From NCBI GenBank assembly GCA_900074885.1, contig FJUW01000053.1:70250-134249 (forward strand): a stretch of 64,000 nt of DNA. Reading direction: 5' to 3'. Position 1 is the stretch's first letter, and each line of letters starts with the position of its first letter. Made by a program: the position numbers and the translations under genes. The notes below the pieces were generated by a model. It made no database searches. It saw only the letters and a list, made by a program, of their open reading frames with translations, and was not told the origin of the DNA. Origin of the DNA: Rhynchosporium graminicola (Eukaryota; Ascomycota; Leotiomycetes; Helotiales; Ploettnerulaceae). Positions 1-9,602 of this stretch are shown piece by piece.

Positions 1-1640
1 TCAATGCCAAGATCACCCCACAAGATCTCGCAGAGTACTATCTGCAGCCCTTCCAAACTTGTGCGAGGGACTCGAAAGTTACGTCGTTTATGTGCGCATA
101 TAACGCTGTCAACGGTGTTCCGTCTTGCGCCAATGAGTATCTCATGCAAACGATCCTCAGAGAACATTGGAAATGGTCAGAACCCCATCAATATATCATA
201 AGCGATTTCCAGGCTGTAGTGGATATCTGGCAAAATTACAGCTATGCCGCAACGAACGCTGAAGGTACAGCATTAGCTTTCAATGCCGGCATGGACACAA
301 ATTGCCACTATTACACTGCTAATACGACAGGAGCATGGCAGATCGGAAAGTTGAATGAAACCACCATCGACAGGTCTCTGCGACGAATGTATGAAGCACT
401 CATCAAGGTTGGATATTTTGATGGTGCAAATGCGGAGTATGCTTCTCTTGGATGGTCGGATGTCAATACCCCAGAAACCCAGAAGCTTGTCCTGCAATCG
501 ACCGTGGATGGAATCGTCATGTTAAAGAACGACGGTACACTTCCTCTTCCACTCGCGGAAGGGGGTTCGGTTGCGATGGTTGGATTTTGGGCTAATGCCA
601 GCGACCAACTTCAAGGCGCATACAGTGGAGTTGCGCCATACCTTCGAACACCGGTTGATGCTGCAATTGCCATGGGTCTTAAGCCATTTAATACTTCGGG
701 TCCTATCTTGCAGGGTACCAATGAAACAGACACATGGACTGCAGACGCTTTGGATGCTGCGTCCAAGGCTGAATACATTTTGTACTTTGGTGGTCTTGAC
801 AGGTCTGCAGCTGAAGAAGGAACCGACAGAACTTCATTGGAATGGCCTGGGGCTCAATTGGCCTTGATCGCGAAGCTCGCTGCGCTTGAGAAGCCGATGG
901 TAGTGGTCCAACTTGGTCACCCAGCTGACAACACACCTCTTCTTGAAAACAAAGGAGTTAACGCGATCCTTTGGGCTAGTTGGCCGGGACAAGAGGGAGG
1001 TACCGCAGTGATGGAGATCATCCGAGGACTGAAGAGCCCTGCTGGTCGTATGCCAGTCACCCACTATCCAGCCAATTATACCGCGCTACCGCTGACCGAC
1101 ATGAACCTTCGTCCCAGTGCTTCCAGTCCTGGTCGGACATATCGATGGTACGCGAATGCCATTCAGCCCTTCGGATTTGGTCTGCACTACACCACGTTCA
1201 AAGCCAGTTTCTCAACAAAGGATATCAAGTTGGATATTCAAGAGCTGCTTAAAGAGAGCCAACACAAAGGGGTTCAGAACCCAGATACCTACGCCCTGCA
1301 GCCTTTGTCCATCACTGTTACCAACAATGGAAACCGCACTTCTGATTTCGTCACTCTTGTGTTCGTCACATCAGAGGCAGGTCCTAAGCCACATCCTCTC
1401 AAGACACTTGCTTCTTACGGGCGTCTTCGTGATATAGCGCCTAAGAAAACAGCTACGATTAAATTGCAGTGGACGCTCGGAAGTCTTGCCAGGCACGATG
1501 AGCAAGGAAATACAGTTCTCTATCCGGGGAAGTACACTTTACTTTTGGATGAGCCGACCCAAGCTGTCACTCATCTTACTCTTACGGGTCATGAAGCCAT
1601 CTTGGACAAGTGGCCCCAAGACCCGAGGAGTCGGAAGTGA
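1..1640 (+). CDS. Beta-xylosidase, glycoside hydrolase family 3 (C-terminal part)
   Basis: The frame is already open at base 3 and runs 545 codons to a TGA at 1638-1640; the start lies outside the window. Fungal GH3 xylosidases are usually 750-800 residues, so about 200-250 N-terminal residues (signal peptide, start of the barrel) are missing. Visible marks are FMCAYNAVNGVPSCAN, then ISDFQAV with the presumed nucleophile Asp at 204-206, the second-domain PGQEGG and GRMPVTHYP motifs, and a C-terminal fibronectin-III-like domain from about base 1290 (SITVTNNGNRTSDF). The family releases xylose from the non-reducing ends of xylo-oligosaccharides outside the cell. Most xylosidases have Cys-Asp after the nucleophile Asp; this one has Phe-Gln, so substrate preference could differ. 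No intron is needed in the visible part. Confidence 0.9.
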   Translation, partial: NAKITPQDLAEYYLQPFQTCARDSKVTSFMCAYNAVNGVPSCANEYLMQTILREHWKWSEPHQYIISDFQAVVDIWQNYSYAATNAEGTALAFNAGMDTNCHYYTANTTGAWQIGKLNETTIDRSLRRMYEALIKVGYFDGANAEYASLGWSDVNTPETQKLVLQSTVDGIVMLKNDGTLPLPLAEGGSVAMVGFWANASDQLQGAYSGVAPYLRTPVDAAIAMGLKPFNTSGPILQGTNETDTWTADALDAASKAEYILYFGGLDRSAAEEGTDRTSLEWPGAQLALIAKLAALEKPMVVVQLGHPADNTPLLENKGVNAILWASWPGQEGGTAVMEIIRGLKSPAGRMPVTHYPANYTALPLTDMNLRPSASSPGRTYRWYANAIQPFGFGLHYTTFKASFSTKDIKLDIQELLKESQHKGVQNPDTYALQPLSITVTNNGNRTSDFVTLVFVTSEAGPKPHPLKTLASYGRLRDIAPKKTATIKLQWTLGSLARHDEQGNTVLYPGKYTLLLDEPTQAVTHLTLTGHEAILDKWPQDPRSRK

Positions 1641-1870
1641 GGAAGAAGGGGGTTAACCTGTGATGGGCGGAAAACTTGAAATGGGATTGAGATGAGCTTG
1701 AGCGCGAAAATTTATCTTTTGTACACTAAACAGACTGCTCCAATTCCCAAGAAGGGGCGCTATATACCATGGGGAAGACACACTTTATATCTTATTCTCC
1801 ATTCACCATGATACTTCAAGACTTTGCTCTCATCGTCCTAGTCCTAGCTACCTCGTGCTCACGGGATCTA

Positions 1871-1902
1871 ATTAGCTGTGCTACTGCGGCAGTACAGCTA
1901 AT
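1871..1902. repeat. Inverted repeat with CTACTGCGGCAGTA core
   Basis: Arms ATTAGCTGT (1871-1879) and ACAGCTAAT (1894-1902) enclose a second palindrome, ACTGC-G-GCAGT. The core recurs in reverse complement at 34769-34783, so it may be a dispersed element rather than a local terminator. Confidence 0.6.
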
Positions 1903-2312
1903 CAAGTAGGCTTGATCGTCTCTTAAAATACAGCTACCTTTGTAGACCACCTTGGAGTTTCAATAGTTTGGGTCAGGCGAGGCTTTGGACACTCGTTTCC
2001 GCGAAGCAACCTCAAAGAGAAACGTACCAACCTCATCAAAATTGCACGACTTTGGTAATGTCCTGTAATATATAACATTTTCTTCCGGAGATGCTTCGCG
2101 GTGGGATAGAAAAGCTCTACAATTTATTTGATAGCTTTGTTAAGGAAATCAGGTCCTTGCTTCAACGGAGATCCCACCTGTCCAGCCTCGAGATAGTCTA
2201 GTATGATCTAGATGACAAGCTCGGCAAGCGACAGAATGGGAAGACCCCCGCTGAGTATGTGAATTTCTCCCATCGAATCCTTTTCGAGTCTATCTATAAG
2301 AAACAGGCTGTG

Positions 2313-2340
2313 GCGGGCCGTGCCGCAAACAGCGGCCCGC
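2313..2340. repeat. GC-rich stem-loop
   Basis: A perfect 8-bp stem, GCGGGCCG (2313-2320) with CGGCCCGC (2333-2340), and a 12-nt loop. It lies about 140 bp before the HET gene start. Function unknown. Confidence 0.5.
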
Positions 2341-2481
2341 TGCATAACGCCTAAAGGTTCCAGCTCGTTGGCTTACATCGAAGAACCTCCCTTTTATCTA
2401 TAGATCAGATCCTTTTCTGGGTGGATCCCCAATCGATAAAAGCCATATTTTCGATTCATCAGAGACTCTTCGATTATAGCT

Positions 2482-4572
2482 ATGCTACGATCGTCCTTCC
2501 TTCTCCCAGACATTTTGCGCCAGCTGGCCGACGTCGCTCTGCCCGCATCGACTCTGGCATCACACACGCCTGTTGAACCTAGACGCGACGTAACGGGTTC
2601 CTCGTTGACGGAGCCCAAAAATCGACTCCGTTGGGCTGATCAGCATAGAAACTTACGTACGGACTCAGGTTCCGGTCTTGAATCAAGTGCTTCGAGTCTT
2701 TTTTACCCTCGCTCTACGTACATGAAACGATTGTCTGGGGAATTCGGAAAGCAGAATGTAAGGCTCTTGCGCGTATTACCTGGAAATTTAGATGATTATA
2801 TTTCCTGCGATCTCGAGTACGCCTCGTTGGTTTCGAACACGCCATATGAAGCTGTCTCGTATTGTTGGGGAAACCAACTACCCACCGTCGAGATTTCATG
2901 CGATGGAAAGCCTTTTATGGTTACTGAGAATCTTGCTGCGGCTATCAGGACGTTTCGCCTGGAAACGAGAACAATCTTGCTGTGGGCAGATGCTATTTGT
3001 ATCAACCAGGAGGACGTGGATGAGAAGAATTGTCAAGTTCCCTTGATGCGGCAAATTTACGAGAGAGCTTCAGCGATCAGAGTCTGGTTAGGTCCAGACG
3101 AGGAGACGAAACCGTGCGATAGAGCTTTCAGCTTACTTGGGATACTCAAAATCGCATGTCTGACGCTGGGATGGTCGTTTAATCTCAAGCAGCTAGCAGC
3201 CAATCCCACATTATTAGGCGCCTACAATATGCCTGATGTTGACGATCCTACTTGGAGGGCAATCGGCCAGCTGATTCAGAAACCTTGGTTTGGTCGGGCA
3301 TGGATCATTCAAGAGATTGCCGTTTCTCGTGAAGCATATCTCCATTGCGGTTCCGCATCCATACGTTGGACAGACTTTTACATCGGCTTCCTCGTCGGTA
3401 TAAACTCGGGACTATTTACGATGCGACCAGACGCCTTTCCAAATTCATTAGCATATCAGCAAGTTATTCAACTCATCATGACATGCTATTGCTTCAACAA
3501 TCCACAAATTCCCCCCTTCGACCTCCCGACCCTACTTGAAAGCCACAGGCTAGCTGGCGCTGTTGACTCGAAGGATAAGATTTATGCTCTTCTCGGACTG
3601 TGTGACTCGGTTGAAGGTCAAAAGTACTGCATACTTCCAGACTACTCTTTACCAGCTCCAGAAGTCTACACGGCTGTAGCAAAAGTCCTACTGGAGAAAT
3701 CATCGACCCTGGACTTGCTTGGCATCCCAAAAGCATTGATGACACCAAACATAGGCCGTCTCCCATCTTGGGTCCCCGACTGGAGCACTCGGGACTTTGC
3801 CAGCTCTCTCTGCTTCAAGACTATTCATGGGAGATACCACTTCAGCTTCGATGCAGCTAAAACTTCCGAAGTACCTAAGCATTCTGTCATACAGGGCAAC
3901 ACGTTGGAGCTGAGTGGTCAAGCTTTTGATCAGATCTCTAAAACTGGCCGTGTCATGGATCCTTTTCTAGCGAATCGGGGATCTGATCAATTTCAGCTCA
4001 ACCCTACCTTCGCCGTCCATATCCTTGCTATTATACACGATTGGGCCGTGCTAGCTGGGTCTCGTGGTCGAAGGACGTATCCTACAGGTGAAGATATAGC
4101 GGATGTATTTGCAAGAACCCTGTACCTGAATGATTTTTCGAGTGAATATACTATGGAAGATGTGCGAGACATGTTCAATACGTTCAGCTACCGGATGATT
4201 GAGACCGCCATGTCAACCTTGGAAGGTATCGTGACTCGCAAATTGCTCCATTGGTCGGAGTCCAACGGGTTTCTTTTGGCGAGAATGACCCTCAAAGCTA
4301 GTGGTATTGACAGAGGCAGAGTGATGATAGAGGATCTCTTCTTTCGAATGATACAGAGAAGAATGGTAGTCACTGAAAAGGGGTATATTGGCATAGCTCC
4401 CCGGCTAGCGAAGGAGGGGGATTGCATTGTCTTGGTCAAAGGAGGTCGGGTTCCATTAATTCTGCGCCCCGAAGAAGATCAATGGGAGTTATTAGGAGAC
4501 TGCTACGTCCATGGGATTATGCGTGGCGATGCTTTTGATGAGAGTAAATGTACTGCAATCAGGATCGTTTAA
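2482..4572 (+). CDS. HET-domain protein (heterokaryon incompatibility family)
   Basis: An uninterrupted 696-codon frame. The HET domain (PF06985) begins near residue 121 with PYEAVSYCWG, continues through LLWADAICINQ (about 167-177) and the segment RQIYERASAIRVWLG (about 190-204), and reaches FGRAWIIQEIA near residue 275. The C-terminal third has the usual SWVPDWS and a final YIGIAPRLAKEGDCIVL segment seen in many fungal HET proteins. In studied members the domain triggers cell death on encounter with a non-self partner; here the role is inferred from family only. The first 80 residues are not HET-like, and the second Met at 2722 (residue 81) is an equally good start. No NACHT or WD repeats are attached. 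The gene lies 6.7 kb from a RIP-mutated transposon nest. Confidence 0.88.
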   Translation: MLRSSFLLPDILRQLADVALPASTLASHTPVEPRRDVTGSSLTEPKNRLRWADQHRNLRTDSGSGLESSASSLFYPRSTYMKRLSGEFGKQNVRLLRVLPGNLDDYISCDLEYASLVSNTPYEAVSYCWGNQLPTVEISCDGKPFMVTENLAAAIRTFRLETRTILLWADAICINQEDVDEKNCQVPLMRQIYERASAIRVWLGPDEETKPCDRAFSLLGILKIACLTLGWSFNLKQLAANPTLLGAYNMPDVDDPTWRAIGQLIQKPWFGRAWIIQEIAVSREAYLHCGSASIRWTDFYIGFLVGINSGLFTMRPDAFPNSLAYQQVIQLIMTCYCFNNPQIPPFDLPTLLESHRLAGAVDSKDKIYALLGLCDSVEGQKYCILPDYSLPAPEVYTAVAKVLLEKSSTLDLLGIPKALMTPNIGRLPSWVPDWSTRDFASSLCFKTIHGRYHFSFDAAKTSEVPKHSVIQGNTLELSGQAFDQISKTGRVMDPFLANRGSDQFQLNPTFAVHILAIIHDWAVLAGSRGRRTYPTGEDIADVFARTLYLNDFSSEYTMEDVRDMFNTFSYRMIETAMSTLEGIVTRKLLHWSESNGFLLARMTLKASGIDRGRVMIEDLFFRMIQRRMVVTEKGYIGIAPRLAKEGDCIVLVKGGRVPLILRPEEDQWELLGDCYVHGIMRGDAFDESKCTAIRIV

Positions 4573-5867
4573 GGCTGATGTTCTACATATGAAGAGGCAG
4601 TTGCTGACGTCTAGAGAGTACACAAAGCAGGCAAACATGAGGTTGAGTCTTGGACTCGTGCGATCTTGAGCTGTTGACGGAGTAGCATTCGAACTTGCAC
4701 TCGAAGCAGGGGACACTCAAGCTTAGCTTCGCCGTTTCACGGATGCGAAGATCGGGCTCGTCAGAGGATATCAGACACGGTTTCCAATCATGAGATGATG
4801 AAACCATCTGAATCTATGGTCGTGGAGCTAACACATGCTTTGGACGGGTTTGAGGTTTCTTGAGCGAGTAAGTGCGCAGGATCTCAATAGTGTTTCTTGG
4901 CGTTTAGGAATAGTCAAGCAACGGGACAAACTCATATCAGTCGAACAGACACCTGAATAGCCAGTGAAATTTGAAGGTGGAATCAATACAGCTCAGAATA
5001 ACACGTGGTCGAAAGGATGGATTAAATTGTAAGAGAGCAGATGCAGCAGATTCTTACTTCGTGTATAAGCCTATGAGCCTTCTGGAATATTCCATACTAC
5101 GTGATTTAGACAATTCTAGACAGGTCGATTGTGAGGTATAGTAGCGTATGATAACGTATCAAGGACAAGGTAACGAGCGCATCACGATTACGAAGTCGTA
5201 GAGCCGAAATCAAGCGAACTCGAGTAAGAAAACCCCCATGACGATGAATAACAATGAATCAAAAGATGTTCTCTTCAACAACGCTTCTGATGATTATTAT
5301 TCCGCCTCCGCAGCATATCTGGTGCTAAACCCCCTTGCAGCATGGCGAATGGTTGAACTTTGCAATATAGCCAACAGGAGAATAAGGCGATCGTTGTATT
5401 TGTGGCTACGTGGCGGCCGAAATAAGGATTAGCGGATGCGAAGTGTTTCGGTGAGCAGGTCAGTGTTACGTATGCGCGAGGTTGAAGTAACTTTTAAGCG
5501 AAGAGCAAGAACTTTCTTCGCCTGAGATAGGTCTCACCATCTCTTCTTCCCTTCGTCTCATCCCCCTTCTGCTAAATGCTATGATTGATTAGTACTGGTC
5601 GGAAGAATTTGGGTTTATTTACATAGCTTGCGAATCGCAACTTGCGATCCGATGAAGGTATCTGAATCAGGCAAAACCTTATATTGACTTTCGTCTCATG
5701 TGAGTTATATCCCCTCTCCCGGATTGTAACTTGCCCCGAGCTTTCGCAAAATGGCTTAGATAGCCCTCGCAATCATGGAAAAGGTTTATTCCAAACTTTT
5801 CTCTCTTATGCATGACTTCTGCTTCGTCGAATGAGGATCACTTGCGAAGGTTTTTAAGATTGAGGGG
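4573..5867. other. Intergenic, nothing recognised
   Basis: Only short frames without family resemblance, for example a 64-codon frame at 5238-5432. This block holds the 3' region of the HET gene and the upstream region of the secreted repeat protein. Confidence 0.5.
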
Positions 5868-5868
5868 C

Positions 5869-5877
5869 TATATATAA
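5869..5877 (+). promoter_or_regulatory. TATA box of the secreted repeat-protein gene
   Basis: TATATATAA lies 138 bp before the ATG at 6015 and is followed by a pyrimidine-rich leader (CCACCCTCTC and TCATCATCC), the usual layout of highly expressed fungal secreted-protein genes. Based on position and sequence only. Confidence 0.55.
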
Positions 5878-6014
5878 GTAGATTCAGCCCACCCTCTCAT
5901 ACTCCATTTTTCATCATCCTCACACACGTCTACATCAACAGACAATCCACCTTTAACATTCTAATTCTCACCAACAAATTGCACCGCAATCACCAGACCC
6001 ATCATAACTGCAAG

Positions 6015-6347
6015 ATGCATTATTCCACCCTCATTAACACCTTCGCCGTTTTCGGCTCTTTGGTTTCTGCTCTACCCGCCCCAAAACTAGACACTGTCAA
6101 CGCGGTGACCAAGAGAGGTCTAGACCTCGACTCCAGATCTGCGCCCAACTTGGAGGATGATTCCGTGGCCAGGCGTTACGATACCAAGTCATCTCCACCC
6201 TGGGAGATTGGTTCCGTGAGTGGGCGAGATCTGGCAGGCGAGGAGGCCGAAGTTGATTCCGTGAGCGAGCGAGATCTAGGAGGGGAGCAGGATGACGAGG
6301 ATGATTCCGTGGCTAGACGTTACGATACTAAGTTATCTCCACCCTAG
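6015..6347 (+). CDS. Small secreted protein with tandem repeats and dibasic (Kex2-type) sites
   Basis: As read without splicing it is 110 residues. A signal peptide (residues 1-19, ending LVSA) is followed by a propeptide ending at a Lys-Arg pair (33-34), then Arg-Arg-Tyr-Asp-Thr-Lys at 53-58 and again at 101-106, separated by an acidic spacer. The DNA repeats with a 144-bp period (48 codons; units start at 6153, 6297 and 6441), and the same frame stays aligned as far as a stop at 6597-6599. Units 2 and 3 differ from unit 1 by TGG to TAG at 6345-6347 and 6489-6491, and unit 3 has a further TAA at 6477-6479. So either the gene is truncated by nonsense changes or the TAGs are 3' splice sites of two 132-nt introns (6216-6347, 6360-6491), which would give 106 residues in frame. 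No family recognised; the layout resembles Kex2-processed repeat proteins. The ATG was chosen because it begins the signal peptide. Confidence 0.65.
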   Translation: MHYSTLINTFAVFGSLVSALPAPKLDTVNAVTKRGLDLDSRSAPNLEDDSVARRYDTKSSPPWEIGSVSGRDLAGEEAEVDSVSERDLGGEQDDEDDSVARRYDTKLSPP

Positions 6348-6584
6348 GAGATTGGTTCCGTGAGTGGGCGAGATCTGGCAGGCGAGGAGGCCGAAGTTGA
6401 TTCCGTGAGCGAGCGAGATCTAGGAGGGGAGCAGGATGACGAGGATGATTCCGTGGCTAGACGTTACGATACTAAGTAATCTCCACCCTAGGAGATTGGT
6501 TCCGTGAGTGGGCGAGATCTGGCAGGCGAGGAGGGCGAAGTTGAGTCTGTGAGCGAGCGAGCTGTGGATCTGGATCCCGTGAGC
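6153..6584 (+). repeat. 144-bp tandem repeat, three units, coding frame preserved
   Basis: Units are 6153-6296, 6297-6440 and 6441-6584. Units 1 and 2 differ at five sites in the first 50 bp, all C to T or G to A, four of them CpA to TpA on one strand or the other. Units 2 and 3 share these changes, so the altered unit was duplicated later. Unit 3 diverges at its end into the gene's natural C-terminus. Confidence 0.9.
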
Positions 6585-6599
6585 GAAAGTTCCGAGTAA

Positions 6600-7047
6600 A
6601 CAAAGACACTGCAAGTAGAGTTGATCTACCTTTCCACATGTTATCAATGAAGAAAGTGGTCTTCTGGGGAACATTGACAATGCTGGAAGCAGGTGTGTGT
6701 GTTGGAGTTGCAATCTTTTGAAGTTGTATGCTTAGCTGTGTTCTGGCGTGTGATACCAAGTGCCAGCACGAGTCAACTTCGGCGAGATATTGTTTGGTTT
6801 CACACACGAATTTACCATTATTCGAATTTCCGCACAGTACGTCGTGATAGTGAAGCGCAGAGTGAATCTCAATCCACTTCAGACATTGGTGACATGAATG
6901 CGAGTAGAGACCGTGCCCATGAAAAGGCAAAGTAATTTCCCGATTTCTCATGTTCCTCATGATTCTTCTTAAATTCTTTGGGAAGAGTTGCTCTTTGGTG
7001 GGTTTCAAACGTCAACGACAACAAGAGAGCTGCAGTTGCCCATTTGT
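6600..7047. other. Intergenic between converging genes
   Basis: 3' region shared by the secreted repeat gene (plus) and the sugar transporter (minus). No gene recognised. Confidence 0.5.
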
Positions 7048-8794
7048 CTAGCTTTTAGAGGCTCGATGGTCTGTACCGTGCTTAACCGTGACAACGTTTC
7101 TACTTTCCTTCTCCTCTCCGACCTCCCCATCAAAAATATCGGCAATCTCCTCCAACGTCCGGCCCTTTGTCTCCGGATAGTAAAACCACACAATCCCAAG
7201 CAGAGCCGCCAGCAAACAACAAAACACAATGTAATACCTCCACCCAAGGTTCGTCATCGCTATCGGATTGAGGAACTGCCCTAGGATCAATCCAGTATAC
7301 GCCGAGCTCAACGTGATAGTCAAACCCCTCGCTCTCAGCGTGTACGGGAAGATCTCAGCCGGGTAAGCCCAGAGTAGAGGGGTCCAGGCAATATCATAGA
7401 AGAAGTAGTAGATGAATATGAATGCTAGGACAGCGTAGCCGGCAGTTTGATTGCTGTCGCGAGCGAAGATGGAGTTGAGTACTGTCCAGCAGATGTAGGA
7501 GATTAGCATTCCCATTGCGGAAATCAGGAAGAGGGTGCGACGACCTAGGCGATCGACCATGAGAGCGCCGGCTAGAACGGAGATAATCCAGTTGAAAAGT
7601 TGCAACATTCCGTTGATAAGTGCTTGAGAGGCAGTCGCCTTGATGCCGATTGTATCGAGGACTAGTGTCAGATAGTAAGACACCACTCCATTTCCAGCCC
7701 ACTGAGCAAAGAAGCCGAGAGTGACGGCGATGAATGTTAGCCGGCGGTTTGGTGCAGTGCGAACACAATCCATGTAAGAGTTTTGAGATATTGCGGTCTT
7801 TTCGCGCTTGATGGCTGTTTCGATCTCGGCTAGTTCGAAGTCTATGAGGAGAGAGTCTTTGTCTCCAGCAGAGTGGTATTTGGTTAGGATTTGGCGAGCT
7901 TCTTTGTGCTTTCCGTGGGCGATAAGCCATCTGTAGCAGATTAGTGATTGGCGGCAGCGGAAATGAGAATCTTTACCTGGGTGACTCGGGAACACAATAG
8001 AAGCAACACAGTTGCATGAACGGAAAAGCTCCTTGAAGTATCGAAGGTATTCGCCACGCCCAAGTAGACTGGAGTCTGAAAGATCCATAAGTTGACCAAG
8101 CAGCAAAAACACTTCCGAGATACTGTTCCTTCTCAGCTCAAGGACCTTCGAGCTTGCCGAAGACTTACAAAGAACGTATTGTACAACGCAGTCATCTTTC
8201 CCCTCTGCGTCGGATACGCAAGTTCACAAATCAGCAGCGGCGACGGCAGTGAAATAAAAGCAGTTGCCAAACCAAGCAGAACTCTCGCCACGATGAAGAT
8301 AGACAGATTTTGGGCTCCTCCTTGGATGGCAGCTCCTAGGATGAGCAAGAAGAAGCCGAAATGCATGGGTGCTCTTCGTCCGTAGCGATCGGACAGCCAA
8401 GTCGCAGGGTAGAGACCAATGAGTTTTCCGATGGGGTAGATGGCGTTGATTATGCCGAGAAGTGCAGGAGGGGGAGAATTGAAGTAGGATTTCCACTGAG
8501 GGAGAGCTTGGAGACCATTCATCATTGCGCCTGGATCATGTTAGATAGTTAGAAGGATGATGGAATCATGACTTACTGTCGAATCCAACGGTTGCGGATG
8601 AGAATAGGAGAACGAGGAGGATCAGATTCAGATGAATCAGATGACGAGTTCGATACCATGGCCTCGGATTCTGAGGCAGGGCCTAGAGAATCAGACGTTG
8701 TCCTCTTGAGATGTTGATGTTAACTTACTGCAAGTAATTCAAGCCCAACAGATGAGCCGTAGGTTCGCTGTGTCTGTCGCTGGAGTGGGACCAT
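7048..8794 (-). CDS. MFS sugar transporter (lactose permease / hexose transporter-like)
   Basis: Five exons on the minus strand: 8794-8729, 8682-8577, 8530-8169, 8122-7977 and 7930-7048, giving 520 residues. All junctions are GT-AG and the exons sum to 1563 nt. Family marks in order are GFDSAMMNGLQALPQW, LSDRYGRR after the third membrane segment, CVPESPRWL in the central loop (rebuilt across the last intron), MVDRLGRR in the second half, and the terminal PETKGRTLEEI. This is the sugar porter family (TC 2.A.1.1) with 12 predicted membrane spans, acting as a plasma-membrane sugar/proton symporter in known relatives. The substrate cannot be read from sequence; fungal lactose permease-like carriers take beta-galactosides, cellobiose or other sugars, and the nearby xylosidase makes plant sugars plausible. 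All four introns are exactly 46 nt. Confidence 0.93.
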
Positions 8795-9602
8795 GGTGGG
8801 AGTTTGGCTGTCTGAAGAGATGATTGAGCAGCTGGAAAAATCTGGTAGAAGACGTTGATGTTGATGAGAATCTGATGATCCCCCTAAGAATCTCTAGATA
8901 TATAATTTTTCATCAACCGCTATCTCCATGCTATCGGATCTAAGCCTCCTAACACAAGCTTAATATTTGGACACTGTAGGCTGACATATGTATCCTTGCT
9001 TACTATACCGTCAGCGTCCTCGAGACCTTGATGCTTTGATCACTTGCGTAGTAACAAAGTCGTATCAATCTGATGCTGTGCATCGCCGCATCGTGGGGTC
9101 GAGTTTTTGACAACATGGAGACTTCGCATTTCTTGGCGGGGCAAAGATTCTTGGAAGTCTCCAGATTTAAACCAGGAAGCGTTGACCCACATGACTCTGT
9201 AAATACCTTTCGTGAGTGGTTCCGGAGTTATCGCCATCAACAGAAGTTGGTTTCTCCAGGACTCATGCATGCAGACTTTTGTTCTTGAGGCTTCTAGGGT
9301 CTTGGATCATCTTGAAGGATGATTGAGATGACTCGCGCAAGGTTTATATGATGGAGACTGAATACCTACAGTATGGCGGAAGGATTGGCTGATATTTCTC
9401 AACGACTTGTAGCCTTGCACCACTTGCTTAGGATAAACGTATCATGAAATAGTCTTTAGGCTCGTAGATTAAATGAGAGTGGAAAAGGTCCGAGCAGATG
9501 GAGTGAGAATGAGACGTATCTGCCAAATGAAAGAGGAAATCGCAAGCGCAAGAAGTCTTGATAATCAGGCCAAGAAGACGAAGACAGTAGCATTTTCAGG
9601 GA
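8795..9602. other. Intergenic, upstream of the sugar transporter
   Basis: No convincing gene. The frames at 9040-9270 (minus) and 9073-9288 (plus) overlap each other and resemble nothing recognised. Confidence 0.5.

Larger units (their letters stand above)
1641..2481. other. Intergenic, two hairpins
   Basis: No coding region recognised. It contains an interrupted inverted repeat at 1871-1902 and a GC-rich stem-loop at 2313-2340, listed separately. Confidence 0.6.

Noticed and set aside
5238..5432. 64-codon plus-strand frame
   Set aside because: No signal peptide, family resemblance, splice context or promoter; length is within chance.
6216..6491. A single 276-nt intron joining the first donor to the last acceptor
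   Set aside because: Also in frame, but longer than other introns in the window and it would skip equal internal sites; kept only as a lesser alternative.
6153..6584. CRISPR-like array
   Set aside because: The 144-bp units are contiguous and coding, without variable spacers, in a eukaryotic genome.
6472..7008. 178-codon minus-strand frame
   Set aside because: Its 3' end lies antisense to the secreted repeat gene and it crosses the intergenic DNA; composition is unlike a protein and no family is recognised.
9040..9288. Overlapping frames of 76 and 71 codons on opposite strands
   Set aside because: They are antisense to each other and neither resembles a known protein.
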